Assembly (NCBI GenBank): GCA_010672785.1
Contig: JAAHFX010000010.1
Location: forward strand, 47,712 to 96,737
Length of the DNA stretch: 49,026 bases
Reading direction: 5' to 3'
DNA from: Sphaerospermopsis sp. SIO1G1
GTDB taxonomy: Bacteria; Cyanobacteriota; Cyanobacteriia; Cyanobacteriales; Nostocaceae
Below the pieces are notes generated by a model. That model was not told the DNA's origin. It did no database searches and was given only the letters and a program-made list of their open reading frames with translations. Positions 34,878 through 44,136 of this stretch are shown here, piece by piece; positions within the stretch are counted from its first letter, which is position 1; each line of letters starts with the position of its first letter. The position numbers and the translations under genes are program-made.

Positions 34878-35399
34878 TTACCTAAAACCAACATCTGTCC
34901 CCTTCCCGGCGTGAACAAGGGCTAGTTTGTGGTATTTTTGGGCGTGTTCAATCAGTTCTTCAGCTTCAATTTCTGTGAGTTGGCGAACTATTCTCGCGGG
35001 AATGCCAACTACTAGAGAGAATGGAGGTATATCCTTGGTGACAACTGAACCAGCTCCAATAATGCTACTATGACCAACGCGAACACCATTTAAAATGATG
35101 GCACCAATGCCAATTAACGTTCCACGTTCAATATGAGCAGAATGTATCACCGCACGATGTCCTATAGTAACATGATCTTCTAAGATCGTTGGCAAACCAG
35201 GATCACCATGTAAAATAGCACCATCCTGTACGTTTGTGCATTTGCCGATTTCAATGCGTTCTACATCCCCCCTAACCACTGCACCATACCAGATGCTTGC
35301 TTCGGCTGCAATTGTCACTGAACCAATCACAACAGCGTTGGTTGCGATAAAGGTAGCTTGAGAAAAATCAGGAGATGTCCAGTAGGAAACAGTAGACAC
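34878..35399 (-). CDS. gamma-carbonic anhydrase family protein
   Basis: A left-handed beta-helix hexapeptide-repeat protein of the gamma-CA/YrdA group (about 174 residues). Motifs: SIWYGAVVRGDVERIEIG (in part), NVQDGAILHGD, TIGHRAVIHSAHIERGTLIGIG (in part). The three zinc-ligand histidines expected of the family (one in ILHGD, two in GHRAVIHSA) are present. It may have carbonic anhydrase activity or be an acyl-transferase-like relative; it lacks the RbcS-like repeats of CcmM. I chose GTG 35399 (MSTVSYWTSPDF) over TTG 35444, which adds 15 unconserved residues. Confidence 0.85.
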   Translation of the reverse strand: MSTVSYWTSPDFSQATFIATNAVVIGSVTIAAEASIWYGAVVRGDVERIEIGKCTNVQDGAILHGDPGLPTILEDHVTIGHRAVIHSAHIERGTLIGIGAIILNGVRVGHSSIIGAGSVVTKDIPPFSLVVGIPARIVRQLTEIEAEELIEHAQKYHKLALVHAGKGTDVGFR

Positions 35400-35639
35400 G
35401 ATAAAATGTTGATATGGTAGCCAGGAACACTGGAAAAAATCCAACTTTTAAGGCTGCTTGCACAACCAGGATATCACAGCCATTTGGCCTGTACGCTAAG
35501 GAAAGACTTTTTGAGATTTGCTTTTGCTACAACTTTTCTGTGTTTGTGGCGTTGAGTAACTAACTCAAAGTGCGGAACTTCAGTGTTTAACCCAAGCTAT
35601 TGGTGCTGGTAAAAGAAAAATTATGCTTGTACACACTTC

Positions 35640-36152
35640 ATGATGAATCCAGGCTTACAGTACCCAATATTTGGCCCTGAAATACAGTGTCCTCACTGTC
35701 GCCAAACTATCCCCGCGCTCACACTAACTGATACATATTTGTGTACGCGTCATGGAGCTTTTGAAGCGAACCCGAAAACTGAGGAGTTGGTACATCTCCA
35801 ATCGGGTCGTCATTGGCGAAGATGGAATAATGAATGGTATCGTCAACATACCCATCCTGACGGCATTCGCTTTGAAATTCACGAGGCTTTAGATAAGCTA
35901 TATACTCAAGGTTATAGAGCTACTAAGGTAATTATTGCCCGTCGTTATCAAGAGTTAATGAGTGGCTATTTAGAGCGTAGTAGCCCTTGGCGTTCTGGAC
36001 AACCAGAGTCAGGTTCTGCTCGTTTGTATGGTTTACCAGTAGAATTCGGCCCTGATCCTAATGATGATCCATCTTGGGATGTGATTAATTTTGATTTAGA
36101 TAAAGAACCGGGTGTACCTGTACGTTATCCTTATTTCCGTTTATTTGAATAG
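35640..36152 (+). CDS. TIGR02652 family protein
   Basis: This cyanobacterium-specific conserved protein has 170 residues. It begins NPGLQYPIFGPEIQCPHC, with CPHC and a later CTRH forming a likely zinc ribbon (Cys ~20 and 23, Cys ~38), then HLQSGRHWRRWNNEWYRQHTHPDGI (in part) and RATKVIIARRYQELM. The function is unknown. Two ATGs in a row (35640, 35643) are possible starts. Confidence 0.85.
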   Translation: MMNPGLQYPIFGPEIQCPHCRQTIPALTLTDTYLCTRHGAFEANPKTEELVHLQSGRHWRRWNNEWYRQHTHPDGIRFEIHEALDKLYTQGYRATKVIIARRYQELMSGYLERSSPWRSGQPESGSARLYGLPVEFGPDPNDDPSWDVINFDLDKEPGVPVRYPYFRLFE

Positions 36153-36250
36153 TTATCAGTGGTAACGGGGTATGGGGAATTGGACATTGACAAAAGCTGT
36201 TCACCTCACCTCCCCATCACCCCACCTCCCCATCACCCCCTCACAATTTT

Positions 36251-36673
36251 ATGCACCATGCTTCTATTAGAACTGCTAATATCCACAGAGCGATCGCTTT
36301 TTATGAGCAGTTAGGTTTTACAGTTGCGGAGCGGTTCACAACTGGCTATACTTTAGCTTGCTGGATGGAAGGATTAAATGGTAGGATTGAATTAATCCAA
36401 ATTCCTGAGCCTAAACCTGCTGCTGATGCTTTTGCAGATGAGCATTATGTGGGGTACTATCATCTTTCTTTTGATTTAACTACGATTGTGACAGATTTGC
36501 ACATCTGGTTATCTGATTTACAAGAACGAATATCTTTAATTTCTGAGTTGCAACCCCTCACAGTTCTCTTAGAACCAACTCAGCAACAAATAGGCGATCG
36601 CATTTTAGAGGTTACTTTTATCGCTGACTCTGATGGTTTACCTTTAGAGTTCATCCGGTTTTTAGGTAATTAA
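36251..36673 (+). CDS. VOC (glyoxalase/dioxygenase) family protein
   Basis: A 140-residue single-domain vicinal-oxygen-chelate protein. The strand-helix start HHASIRTANIHRAIAFYEQLGF contains the first metal His (written in part), HLSFDL the second, and the final strand ends LPLEFIRFLG with the Glu. The enzyme is unspecified (isomerase, dioxygenase or binding protein). A C-rich CCCCATCACC array lies just before the ATG, and a 230-base heptamer array starts two bases after the stop. Confidence 0.85.
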   Translation: MHHASIRTANIHRAIAFYEQLGFTVAERFTTGYTLACWMEGLNGRIELIQIPEPKPAADAFADEHYVGYYHLSFDLTTIVTDLHIWLSDLQERISLISELQPLTVLLEPTQQQIGDRILEVTFIADSDGLPLEFIRFLGN

Positions 36674-36675
36674 GG

Positions 36676-36905
36676 TTTACAGTAAACAGTGAACAGTAAA
36701 CAGTGAACAGTGAACAGTGAACAGTAAACAGTACTGATAACTGATAACTGACAACTGATAACTGATAACTGACAACTGATAACTGATAACTGACAACTGA
36801 TAACTGACAACTGATAACTGATAACTGATAACTGATAACTGACAACTGATAACTGACAACTGATAACTGACAACTGACAACTGATAACTGATAACTGATA
36901 ACTGA
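36676..36905. repeat. long heptamer tandem array (ACAGTGA then ACTGATA)
   Basis: Two blocks: ACAGTGA/ACAGTAA units (36676-36733) and ACTGATA/ACTGACA units (36734-36905). It is the longest short-tandem array in the window. The minus strand is open in all three frames because seven-base units avoid stops, so the 60-67 codon open frames are artefacts. Confidence 0.95.
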
Positions 36906-36987
36906 AGATTAATTTTCCAGAAAAGTAAAACTGGAAGTGTATAAGTAAGTGAAATGTAACTTTATTTACTTATATACAAAAAAGAAT

Positions 36988-39789
36988 ATGTTTGTAATTA
37001 CTGGTTTGTACAGATATCTTTTTTTTGTTCTGATATTTATATTGTCTTTAATAGCAATATTTTTGTGGAAATTCATATCCTACAATAGTTCAAATTTTAT
37101 CCGCTCTAATGGACATTCTTCTTGGCAAATATATGCAAATAATATCAAAGATAGTATAAATATTACCAATAATCTCCAAAAAACAGTTTTAGAAAATGGT
37201 TTAACTGTACTCACTAAAGAAGTTCATCATACACCTGTAGTCACTGCACAGATTTGGTATGAAGTTGGATCTATTTATGAAAGTCCAGGCATGAATGGGA
37301 TTACACACCAATTAGAACATATGATGTTTAAAGGTACTAAACTAAGACCTATTCAGTTTTATAAACTATTTAGTGCTTTGGGAAGTAATCATAATGGATT
37401 TACAAGTTATGAACAAACAGCATATTACCACACAGCAGAAAAAGATAAACTCCCTGCTTTATTGGAATTAGAAGCAGATAGGATGGAAAATTTACTCATT
37501 GATGGCCAGCAACTGAGCAGTGAAAAGCAAGTGGTTATTTCTGAGTTACAGGGTTATGAAAATAGTGCAAAATATCGTCTCAAGCGTGCTGTGATGCAAT
37601 CAGTTTTTCCTGATAGTGGGTATGGTTTACCTACGGGTGGTACTCCCGGTGATGTGAAAAAGCTGACAGTGGAGCAGGTGAGAGAATATTATCAGCAGTT
37701 TTATCGTCCTGATCATGCTACTTTGGTGATTGTGGGAGATTTTCAAACTCAACCAACTTTAGAAAAAGTTAAAGAAGTTTTTGGTCAAATTCCCAAGAGT
37801 CAACAACCAATTCCTCCTCTAAATTCTCCTACTCCTCAAATTTCTAGTTCTCCGGTTATATTACAAGAGCCAGGTGCGGGTAAAATATTGCAAATGGTTT
37901 ATCCTCTACCCGATCTCAATGATCCAGATATTCCAGTTTTAGGGGTAATGGATTATATTTTGACTGCGGGGAAAAATGCCTATTTATATGAGAACTTGAT
38001 CCAGTCTGGTTTAGCTACTAATATTTCTGCTCGTGTTGTTGGTTTAAAGAAAGTTGGTTGGTATGATTTATCTGTAGATGTTGCCGATGATCAAGATTTA
38101 GCAACTATAAGTAATTCTGTTAAGTCTGCAATTGTGAAGTTTGCGGAGATAGGGATAACACCAGAACAGCTAGAACGTGCTAAAAAGTTATTAATTGCAA
38201 ATGTGTTGTTAAACAAACGGGATATTACCAGTCAAGGAATGCAATTTGCGAATGATCAGTTAGTTGCTGATGACTATCAATATACAGAAAAATATTTAGC
38301 AAAAGTCCGTCAAGTGACAAGTACTGATGTGGTTAATGTAATTAATAAGTATCTTCAACCTGAATTTGCTGCGGTTGGTTTTTGTCAACCTCAAGCAAAT
38401 GTGAATAATTGTGGTGCTTTATCGGTTGTGACTGCTGATGATAATTTGATAGATGAAGTAAGTACCACTTCTGGGGATGTGAGTAAGTATTTACCAAAGA
38501 TTGATGAAAATAGGGATAATTTAACTATAAATCTGCCTTCACCACAAAAGTTAACTTTCGATAATGGTTTCAGTGTTTTATTATTGCCAGATCCTCAAAG
38601 TTCGACAGTGACATTAAGTGGTTATATTAGAGCGGGTAAGGAATTTGAGCAAGCAAGTAAAGCTGGTTTAGCTACTTTGGTGGCTGAAAATTTGATGAGT
38701 GGAACTAAAACTCAGGATACATTCACTATTAATAAAACTTTAGAAGATAGAGGGGCAAGTTTAAATTTTACTGCTTTGCGAGAAGGTGTGCAGATTCATA
38801 GTCAGGGTTTGAGTGAAGACTTACCCATTTTGATCAAAACTATTGCAGATGTAGTCAGAAATAGTACCTTTCCAGATGAGGAATTAGAAGTTAGTCGTCA
38901 AAGAGCTTTAAGTCTTCTCAATTTTGATTTAGTAGATCCCCACAAGGTAGCAAGTAGAAAATTAATTCAGTCATTATATCCCCAAAGTCATCCATTGCAT
39001 ATTTTCCCAACTCAGGAAAGTTTAGGTAATATCAAGCAAGAAGATGTGATTGCTTTTCGGGAAAAACATTACCGTCCGGATCGAATGGTGTTAGTGTTAG
39101 TGGGTGATATGGATGTCAAATCGGTGCGATCGCTAATTAAGACTGAATTTGGTGATTGGCAAGTTTCAGGAGAACCGCCTACAGTAGAATATCCCCAAGT
39201 GGTAGTCACAAACCCAGGTGTAAGGATTAATTCGGTTATTCCTGGTAAATCCCAAGCTGTAACCTATATGGGTTATGTAAGTATTAAACGACAAGATCCG
39301 AGATTCTATCAAGCTTTGGTGTTAAATCAAATTTTGGGAGGGGATAGTTTATCCAGTCGGTTGGGTGCAGAAATACGCGATCGCTTGGGTTTAAGCTATC
39401 ACATATACAGTAGTTTCCAAAGTGGCAGAAATTTTGGTACATTTTTGATTGAAATGCAAACCAGTCCAGAAGATACAAATCAAGCGATCGCCACTACTCA
39501 TCAACTTTTAGAACAAATACACAACCAAGGTGTAACAGCAGCCGAACTGGAAACTGCCAAACGTACTTTAATTAGTGAGTATAATATTTCTTTGTCCGAA
39601 CCCAAAAAATTAGCTGCTAGGATTCGCCTCAATGAGTTTTATGGACTAGACACCATAGAATTACATAATTTTGTCCAAAAGATAGCCAGAGTTACTACAC
39701 AAGAAGTTAATCAAGCAGCACGTGAATTACTAGATCCAGATAAATTTGTTGTTGTCACAGCAGGGCCACCTGTAATTAGGGTTTGCTGA
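36988..39789 (+). CDS. M16 family metallopeptidase, two-domain
   Basis: A pitrilysin-type zinc protease with two fused M16 units (~933 residues). An N-terminal membrane anchor (about residues 5-28) precedes the first unit. Its HxxEH active site is HQLEHMMFKG with the downstream Glu in ALLELEADRM. A second M16 unit begins near residue 520 (FDNGFSVLLLPDP) and lacks HxxEH, as usual for the partner half. It likely degrades peptides at the periplasmic side. I prefer ATG 36988 (MFVITGLYR); GTG 36949 would add 13 residues. The last codons and the TGA stop lie in a TAGGGTTTGCTG repeat end, so the original C-terminus may have been replaced. Confidence 0.9.
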   Translation: MFVITGLYRYLFFVLIFILSLIAIFLWKFISYNSSNFIRSNGHSSWQIYANNIKDSINITNNLQKTVLENGLTVLTKEVHHTPVVTAQIWYEVGSIYESPGMNGITHQLEHMMFKGTKLRPIQFYKLFSALGSNHNGFTSYEQTAYYHTAEKDKLPALLELEADRMENLLIDGQQLSSEKQVVISELQGYENSAKYRLKRAVMQSVFPDSGYGLPTGGTPGDVKKLTVEQVREYYQQFYRPDHATLVIVGDFQTQPTLEKVKEVFGQIPKSQQPIPPLNSPTPQISSSPVILQEPGAGKILQMVYPLPDLNDPDIPVLGVMDYILTAGKNAYLYENLIQSGLATNISARVVGLKKVGWYDLSVDVADDQDLATISNSVKSAIVKFAEIGITPEQLERAKKLLIANVLLNKRDITSQGMQFANDQLVADDYQYTEKYLAKVRQVTSTDVVNVINKYLQPEFAAVGFCQPQANVNNCGALSVVTADDNLIDEVSTTSGDVSKYLPKIDENRDNLTINLPSPQKLTFDNGFSVLLLPDPQSSTVTLSGYIRAGKEFEQASKAGLATLVAENLMSGTKTQDTFTINKTLEDRGASLNFTALREGVQIHSQGLSEDLPILIKTIADVVRNSTFPDEELEVSRQRALSLLNFDLVDPHKVASRKLIQSLYPQSHPLHIFPTQESLGNIKQEDVIAFREKHYRPDRMVLVLVGDMDVKSVRSLIKTEFGDWQVSGEPPTVEYPQVVVTNPGVRINSVIPGKSQAVTYMGYVSIKRQDPRFYQALVLNQILGGDSLSSRLGAEIRDRLGLSYHIYSSFQSGRNFGTFLIEMQTSPEDTNQAIATTHQLLEQIHNQGVTAAELETAKRTLISEYNISLSEPKKLAARIRLNEFYGLDTIELHNFVQKIARVTTQEVNQAARELLDPDKFVVVTAGPPVIRVC

Positions 39790-39850
39790 AAAAGTGTTTC
39801 CGTGGAGGCTAAGAGACAGGGTGCAGGGAGAGGGGAGCAGGGAGATAAGA
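39777..39850. repeat. TAGGGTTTGCTG-family end with GCAGGGAG run
   Basis: TAGGGTTTGCTGAAAAAGT matches the left end of the element at 3258, followed by ACAGGGTGCAGGGAGAGG. The right end was not located. It overlaps the end of the M16 gene. The remaining spacer to 40054 shows only the Shine-Dalgarno AAGGAG (40041). Confidence 0.6.
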
Positions 39851-40054
39851 ATTTTCCGATTTCTGCACACACCAGTCATATTGCAAGTGATTATGCGGAC
39901 ATGATATGACATGGAATATTTTTTGATATGATTGTGGTAACATTTTGTTTTTTGCATCGGTATACTTACCCCTACTTTTCTAGCATTCTATTTTCTCAAA
40001 TTCTGACCACATCTTATCTTCAACCCCCTTGTCACTCAGTAAGGAGAAAATTAG

Positions 40055-41170
40055 TTGAGTATAAATAGACGATCACTAATTCAATTGATGGCGGGTTGTT
40101 CAGGAGCTATACTCATGAACAAAATTTTGGGTTGTAGTCATAATCAAGTGATAGAAGCACAGACGATGACGTGGTTTATGCCGGAAGAATCAGAACCTCA
40201 CGAGCGCACTTGGATGGCATTTCCTTGGAGTCGTGGAATTTGGGGACGGAAATTACTCCCTGAAGTACAAAATAACATAGCAGCAATTGCCAGAGCGATC
40301 GCTGACTATGAGCCAGTATCCATGCTAGTTCGGCCAAAAGATTATGAAATAGCTGCCCAAAAATGTGGTTCATCTGTAAATTTAGTCGTTGCGGCCTTAG
40401 ATGATCTATGGATACGTGATACTGGCCCTGTTTTTGTCAAAGATAGTCGTGGAAGTTTAGGGGGTATTGATTTTAACTTCAATGGTTGGGGTGAGAAGCA
40501 AAAGCATGATCAGGATGCAAAAGTCGCTGAATTTGTGATTCAGGAATCTGGTGTTCAGCCTATTCAGACAGAATTAGTGCTGGAAGGAGGAGGAATTGAA
40601 GTTGATGGCCAGGGAACGGCAATTATCACCGAAAGCTGTGTTCTCAACGAAAATCGTAATCCTGGAATGTCTAAGGCTGAATGTGAAGAACTGCTCAAGC
40701 CGCTTTTGGGACTCCGTAAGATCATTTGGCTACCAGGTATCCGAGGGAAAGATATTACAGATGGCCATACAGACTTTTATGCCCGCTTTGCACGTCCTGG
40801 AACTGTTGTTGCTGCTTATGATCCTGATCCAGCCTCGTTCGATCATGCTGTTACTAAAAAGCACCTAGAGATTCTCCGTTCTGAAACAGATGCGGATGGA
40901 AATGAACTAGACGTTGCTGTTATTGAAACTCCCACCAAAATTCGTCCTCAGTTTGAAAGTAATGATTTTGCCGCAGGCTATATCAATTTCTATGTCGTCA
41001 ATGGTGCTGTCATCATGCCAGAGTTTGGTGATGTAATTGCTGATGATAAAGCAAAAGCAACCTTACAAAATCTCTTCCCTGAGCGCGATATTGTGCAAAT
41101 TAATATTGATGCGATCGCTAGTGGTGGTGGTGGTATACACTGCACGACACAACAGCAGCCACTTGTCTAA
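40055..41170 (+). CDS. agmatine deiminase family protein, exported lipoprotein form
   Basis: A guanidine-modifying enzyme of the agmatine deiminase/bacterial peptidyl-arginine deiminase family (371 residues). Catalytic motifs: WMAFPWSR, DDLWIRDTGPVF, GGGIEVDGQGTA, DGHTDFYARF and the C-terminal nucleophile in GGGGIHCTTQQQP. It hydrolyses agmatine to N-carbamoylputrescine and ammonia. The N-terminus is unusual: NRRSLIQLMAGCSGAILMNKILGC combines a twin-arginine signal with a lipobox-like ILGC (written in part), so it may be exported. TTG 40055 is well supported by AAGGAG eight bases upstream; ATG 40088 would lose the twin arginines. Confidence 0.88.
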   Translation: MSINRRSLIQLMAGCSGAILMNKILGCSHNQVIEAQTMTWFMPEESEPHERTWMAFPWSRGIWGRKLLPEVQNNIAAIARAIADYEPVSMLVRPKDYEIAAQKCGSSVNLVVAALDDLWIRDTGPVFVKDSRGSLGGIDFNFNGWGEKQKHDQDAKVAEFVIQESGVQPIQTELVLEGGGIEVDGQGTAIITESCVLNENRNPGMSKAECEELLKPLLGLRKIIWLPGIRGKDITDGHTDFYARFARPGTVVAAYDPDPASFDHAVTKKHLEILRSETDADGNELDVAVIETPTKIRPQFESNDFAAGYINFYVVNGAVIMPEFGDVIADDKAKATLQNLFPERDIVQINIDAIASGGGGIHCTTQQQPLV

Positions 41171-41477
41171 ACCTTACTGGGCAGGGTGGGGAATTAGGCA
41201 GGGTGCAGGGGGAAAAAAGATTGTAATTTCGGTAACGGAGATCAGGCTTTTGATACTTTCCCAATGTTGGATGAGAATTTTTCAAGAGTTAATTTTCCCC
41301 ACACCCTAAAACATACAATACAGTGCTTTCCGATGTAATGAGGTACGTTATTGGCGGGCAAGATGCCCACCCCACACAAGATAAGATGCCCACCGCACAC
41401 AAGATAAGATACCCACCCTAGATAAATAGTCTATTTTATGTGCTAAATTTTAGCTACACTGACAGAAATAAGTAATC
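41171..41477. repeat. spacer of three repeat elements
   Basis: 41207-41310 matches 46454-46590 (ATCAGGCTTTTGAT...ATGTTGGAT...AAGAGTTAA). 41319-41380 is a partial CAGCACTTTCC-family palindrome. 41362-41420 carries a 23-base tandem unit (GATGCCCACC-CCACACAAGATAA) 2.5 times. No gene. Confidence 0.65.
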
Positions 41478-41819
41478 ATGAACTTTATCCTCAGAATTAT
41501 TGGCTTCGGCTTACTGATATTAGGCATATACTTTGTTGGACAGAATATAATTTTTACTACTAACGTTTATCCATATTGGTGGCGAGGAATAACGGCAGAT
41601 ATTTCGATCTTGGCACTCACCATAGGAGTCATGATGTTAATTTTTTTCCCTAGGGAGATGAAACAGTTGGGTTGGGTACCTGTCTTTATCGGAATTATCC
41701 TGGTCTTTTTCAGCAGTCGTGCTATTCTTAGACCTACAAGTTTATGGCAATTTTTTATATCATTAATTCTTTTGTCTGGAGGGTATAAAATGTTTCTCAC
41801 TGGACGTTTACCATTTTAA
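41478..41819 (+). CDS. small integral membrane protein, unknown function
   Basis: 113 residues with four hydrophobic helices (about 5-25, 36-55, 62-80 and 88-106) and short loops. I do not recognise the family. A well-formed start (ATGAACTTTATCC) follows an A-rich leader. Converges on the cyclase gene. Confidence 0.6.
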   Translation: MNFILRIIGFGLLILGIYFVGQNIIFTTNVYPYWWRGITADISILALTIGVMMLIFFPREMKQLGWVPVFIGIILVFFSSRAILRPTSLWQFFISLILLSGGYKMFLTGRLPF

Positions 41820-41904
41820 TTTGAGACTCAAGGAAAAACCTTTAGGGGGTTCAAATCTCTAAAACTTTCACCAGTCACCAGTCACCTAACCTCCAAAGTT
41901 CCTA

Positions 41905-44130
41905 TTAAACTGAACCTTTTCTGACTTTATTGAGTCTTTGTAAAGCCTTACTAGGAATACCTGTGAAACGAATTAAAAAGTAATTAGCTTCTAAATGACA
42001 CTCTTTCACAACTTTGGCATATATATCTGGTTCTTCCGTAAATAAAGCAGTTTCTGTTAATAATTTTAGTTTAATATTTGTCAAAATTTCTAAATCATAT
42101 TGACAAAGAAGTTTAGCTCCGTTTGCTGATAATCCCACTAAAGTACCTGGTAATAACTTACCATCAGCGTGCTTACCATGTAAAACTATAAATTCAACAT
42201 ATAATTCCTGACTGAGTAATTCAATATTTTCGTCAATTTTCGGTAAAAACAAATTATATTTACCACTAATTCCCACAACATCATATAGAGTAACTGGTTC
42301 TTTAATTCCTTTGGGTTTAACTTTAAATTGATTATCAATTCTCAAATTTAAATTAGTATCTTTATAGGTATTTTCAGAAATCAAAACTTGTCCACCTACA
42401 GAATAAGATTCTATTCTGGCTGCTAAATTGACATGACTACCAATTACTGTGTATTCTGCTCTTTTTTGAGAACCAATATTTCCTGCTATTACTTCTCCGG
42501 TATTAATACCAATTCCCATTTCTAAAATTGGTAAATTCATGTCCTGATTTTTTTTGTTGACTTTTTCCATTGCTAACTGCATTGCTAAAGCACAAGCAAT
42601 TGCTCTGTCAGAATCATCTTGTCTACTAATAGGTGCGCCGAACATGACCAAAATTCCATCACCCATGAAATCATTAATATTTCCCTGATAATTATTAATT
42701 ACATCTGTCATTGCTTCTAAATAAAGATTGAGAATTTCTACTACTTGCTCTGGTGGATATTCCTCGGAAATAGCTGAAAATCCTCGTACATCAGAAACTA
42801 AAATTGTAACTTTTCTTCTTTCTCCTCCTAATAATAAAGCACTAGGATCATCTATTAAGTTTTTCACAACTTCATCAGTAAGATAACGCCCAAAGGTTTT
42901 TTGCATTTTACTGGCAGTATTAGCAATATACTGAATAATCATGATAGATGAGCCTAATAATGCTAATAGTGGTGGAATTATAGGAATCCACCAACCAGCT
43001 AAAAATGCTAGATAGCAAACAATAATGAGGATGAGTGTAGCGTTAAAAATATTAACAGTAATTAGATAAATATTGTATCTTTGTTGCCAACATAATGTAG
43101 AACCGATGGTAGACCAAAATAAAATCCATAACAATTCTTGATACTCTTGCCAGGTTTGAATTTGTGGACGGCCATCTATAGCAGCATTGACAATTTGACT
43201 GGTTAAATTAGCATGAATATAGACTCCACTCATTCTCGATGAAGGTAATAATATTTTCGTGATGGAGCGACTATAAGGAGTTAAAAAATTATCCCTCAGA
43301 CTTTCTGCGGTTGAACCTATTAATACGATTTTATCCAACATTAAGTTAGGATCAACTTGATCATTTAATACTTGATCTAAGGAAACAGTGGTAAATTTAT
43401 TTCTCTGACCTGTATAGTTTAATAAAATTTGATAGCTACCATCATTGGCGCGAATATAACCACCATCATTTCCTCGAAATCTAGGAAAAATACCTTTTCC
43501 CAATTGTAGATAATCAGGATTATTGCTTGCTGATTTGGCATTAATTCCTTCAGACTTTAGATATAATAAAGCTAATTTTAATCCTAAACTTTCGGTATAT
43601 TGATCCTGATTCAAATAATAATATAGTATCCCTCTTCTCACTTTACCATCTGGGTCAATAGGAACATCATTTCCGCCTACTTGCTGTTGTGCTTTGAGAA
43701 TTGGTGGAGCTTGAACAATAAAACTTTCAGAGTTTTCTAAAACATTTTCAACCCCGATTAAATTAGGTGTACTTTGAAAGACTTTTACTAGGTCTTCATA
43801 GCCATCACCAACGGGGATATTTCTGTAAATATCCAAACCTATAGCTCTCGGATTTTGCTGTTTGATTTTTCTCAACAATTTGGCCAAAACTTGATCTGAA
43901 ATTGGCCATTGTTGTTGTTTACTGATATCTTCCTCATTAATTTCAATCACAACTATTCTTTTGTCCTGATCTGGTTCAGGACGCAAGATAAAGAATTGAT
44001 CTAGTGATTTTAATTCTACAGATTGAAGTAAACCAAGTAACCGGATAACTATGACTATAAAAGTCATGCTGGGAACAGCAATAATTACACCACGCCATTC
44101 CCATACTTGTCTTTTGAGGTTTTCCCACAT
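41905..44130 (-). CDS. CHASE2 sensor-adenylate/guanylate cyclase with PilZ-like tail
   Basis: A 741-residue membrane signalling enzyme. N-terminal helix (~17-33), extracytoplasmic CHASE2 sensor (~40-320, RAIGLDIYR, DKIVLIGSTAESL), three membrane helices (~335-405), class III nucleotide cyclase domain (~430-620). The cyclase has VSDVRGFSAISEEYPPEQVV (metal Asp; in part), NDFMGDGILVMFGAP (second metal Asp) and IGSHVNLAARIES. The last ~95 residues (~640-735) resemble PilZ, with VGLSANGAKLL in the place of DxSxxG but without a clear RxxxR, so cyclic-di-GMP binding is uncertain. The DUF928 gene lies six bases upstream. Confidence 0.88.
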   Translation of the reverse strand: MWENLKRQVWEWRGVIIAVPSMTFIVIVIRLLGLLQSVELKSLDQFFILRPEPDQDKRIVVIEINEEDISKQQQWPISDQVLAKLLRKIKQQNPRAIGLDIYRNIPVGDGYEDLVKVFQSTPNLIGVENVLENSESFIVQAPPILKAQQQVGGNDVPIDPDGKVRRGILYYYLNQDQYTESLGLKLALLYLKSEGINAKSASNNPDYLQLGKGIFPRFRGNDGGYIRANDGSYQILLNYTGQRNKFTTVSLDQVLNDQVDPNLMLDKIVLIGSTAESLRDNFLTPYSRSITKILLPSSRMSGVYIHANLTSQIVNAAIDGRPQIQTWQEYQELLWILFWSTIGSTLCWQQRYNIYLITVNIFNATLILIIVCYLAFLAGWWIPIIPPLLALLGSSIMIIQYIANTASKMQKTFGRYLTDEVVKNLIDDPSALLLGGERRKVTILVSDVRGFSAISEEYPPEQVVEILNLYLEAMTDVINNYQGNINDFMGDGILVMFGAPISRQDDSDRAIACALAMQLAMEKVNKKNQDMNLPILEMGIGINTGEVIAGNIGSQKRAEYTVIGSHVNLAARIESYSVGGQVLISENTYKDTNLNLRIDNQFKVKPKGIKEPVTLYDVVGISGKYNLFLPKIDENIELLSQELYVEFIVLHGKHADGKLLPGTLVGLSANGAKLLCQYDLEILTNIKLKLLTETALFTEEPDIYAKVVKECHLEANYFLIRFTGIPSKALQRLNKVRKGSV

Positions 44131-44136
44131 TTGATT

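Noticed and set aside
36651..36880. Three overlapping minus-strand open frames with repeated QLSVIS residues
   Set aside because: They are translations of the heptamer array; seven-base units cycle through all frames without stops. No start signal and no homologue type known to me.
36676..36905. Regular repeat array as a possible CRISPR
   Set aside because: Units of seven bases are contiguous with no unique spacers, and no cas gene is in the window.
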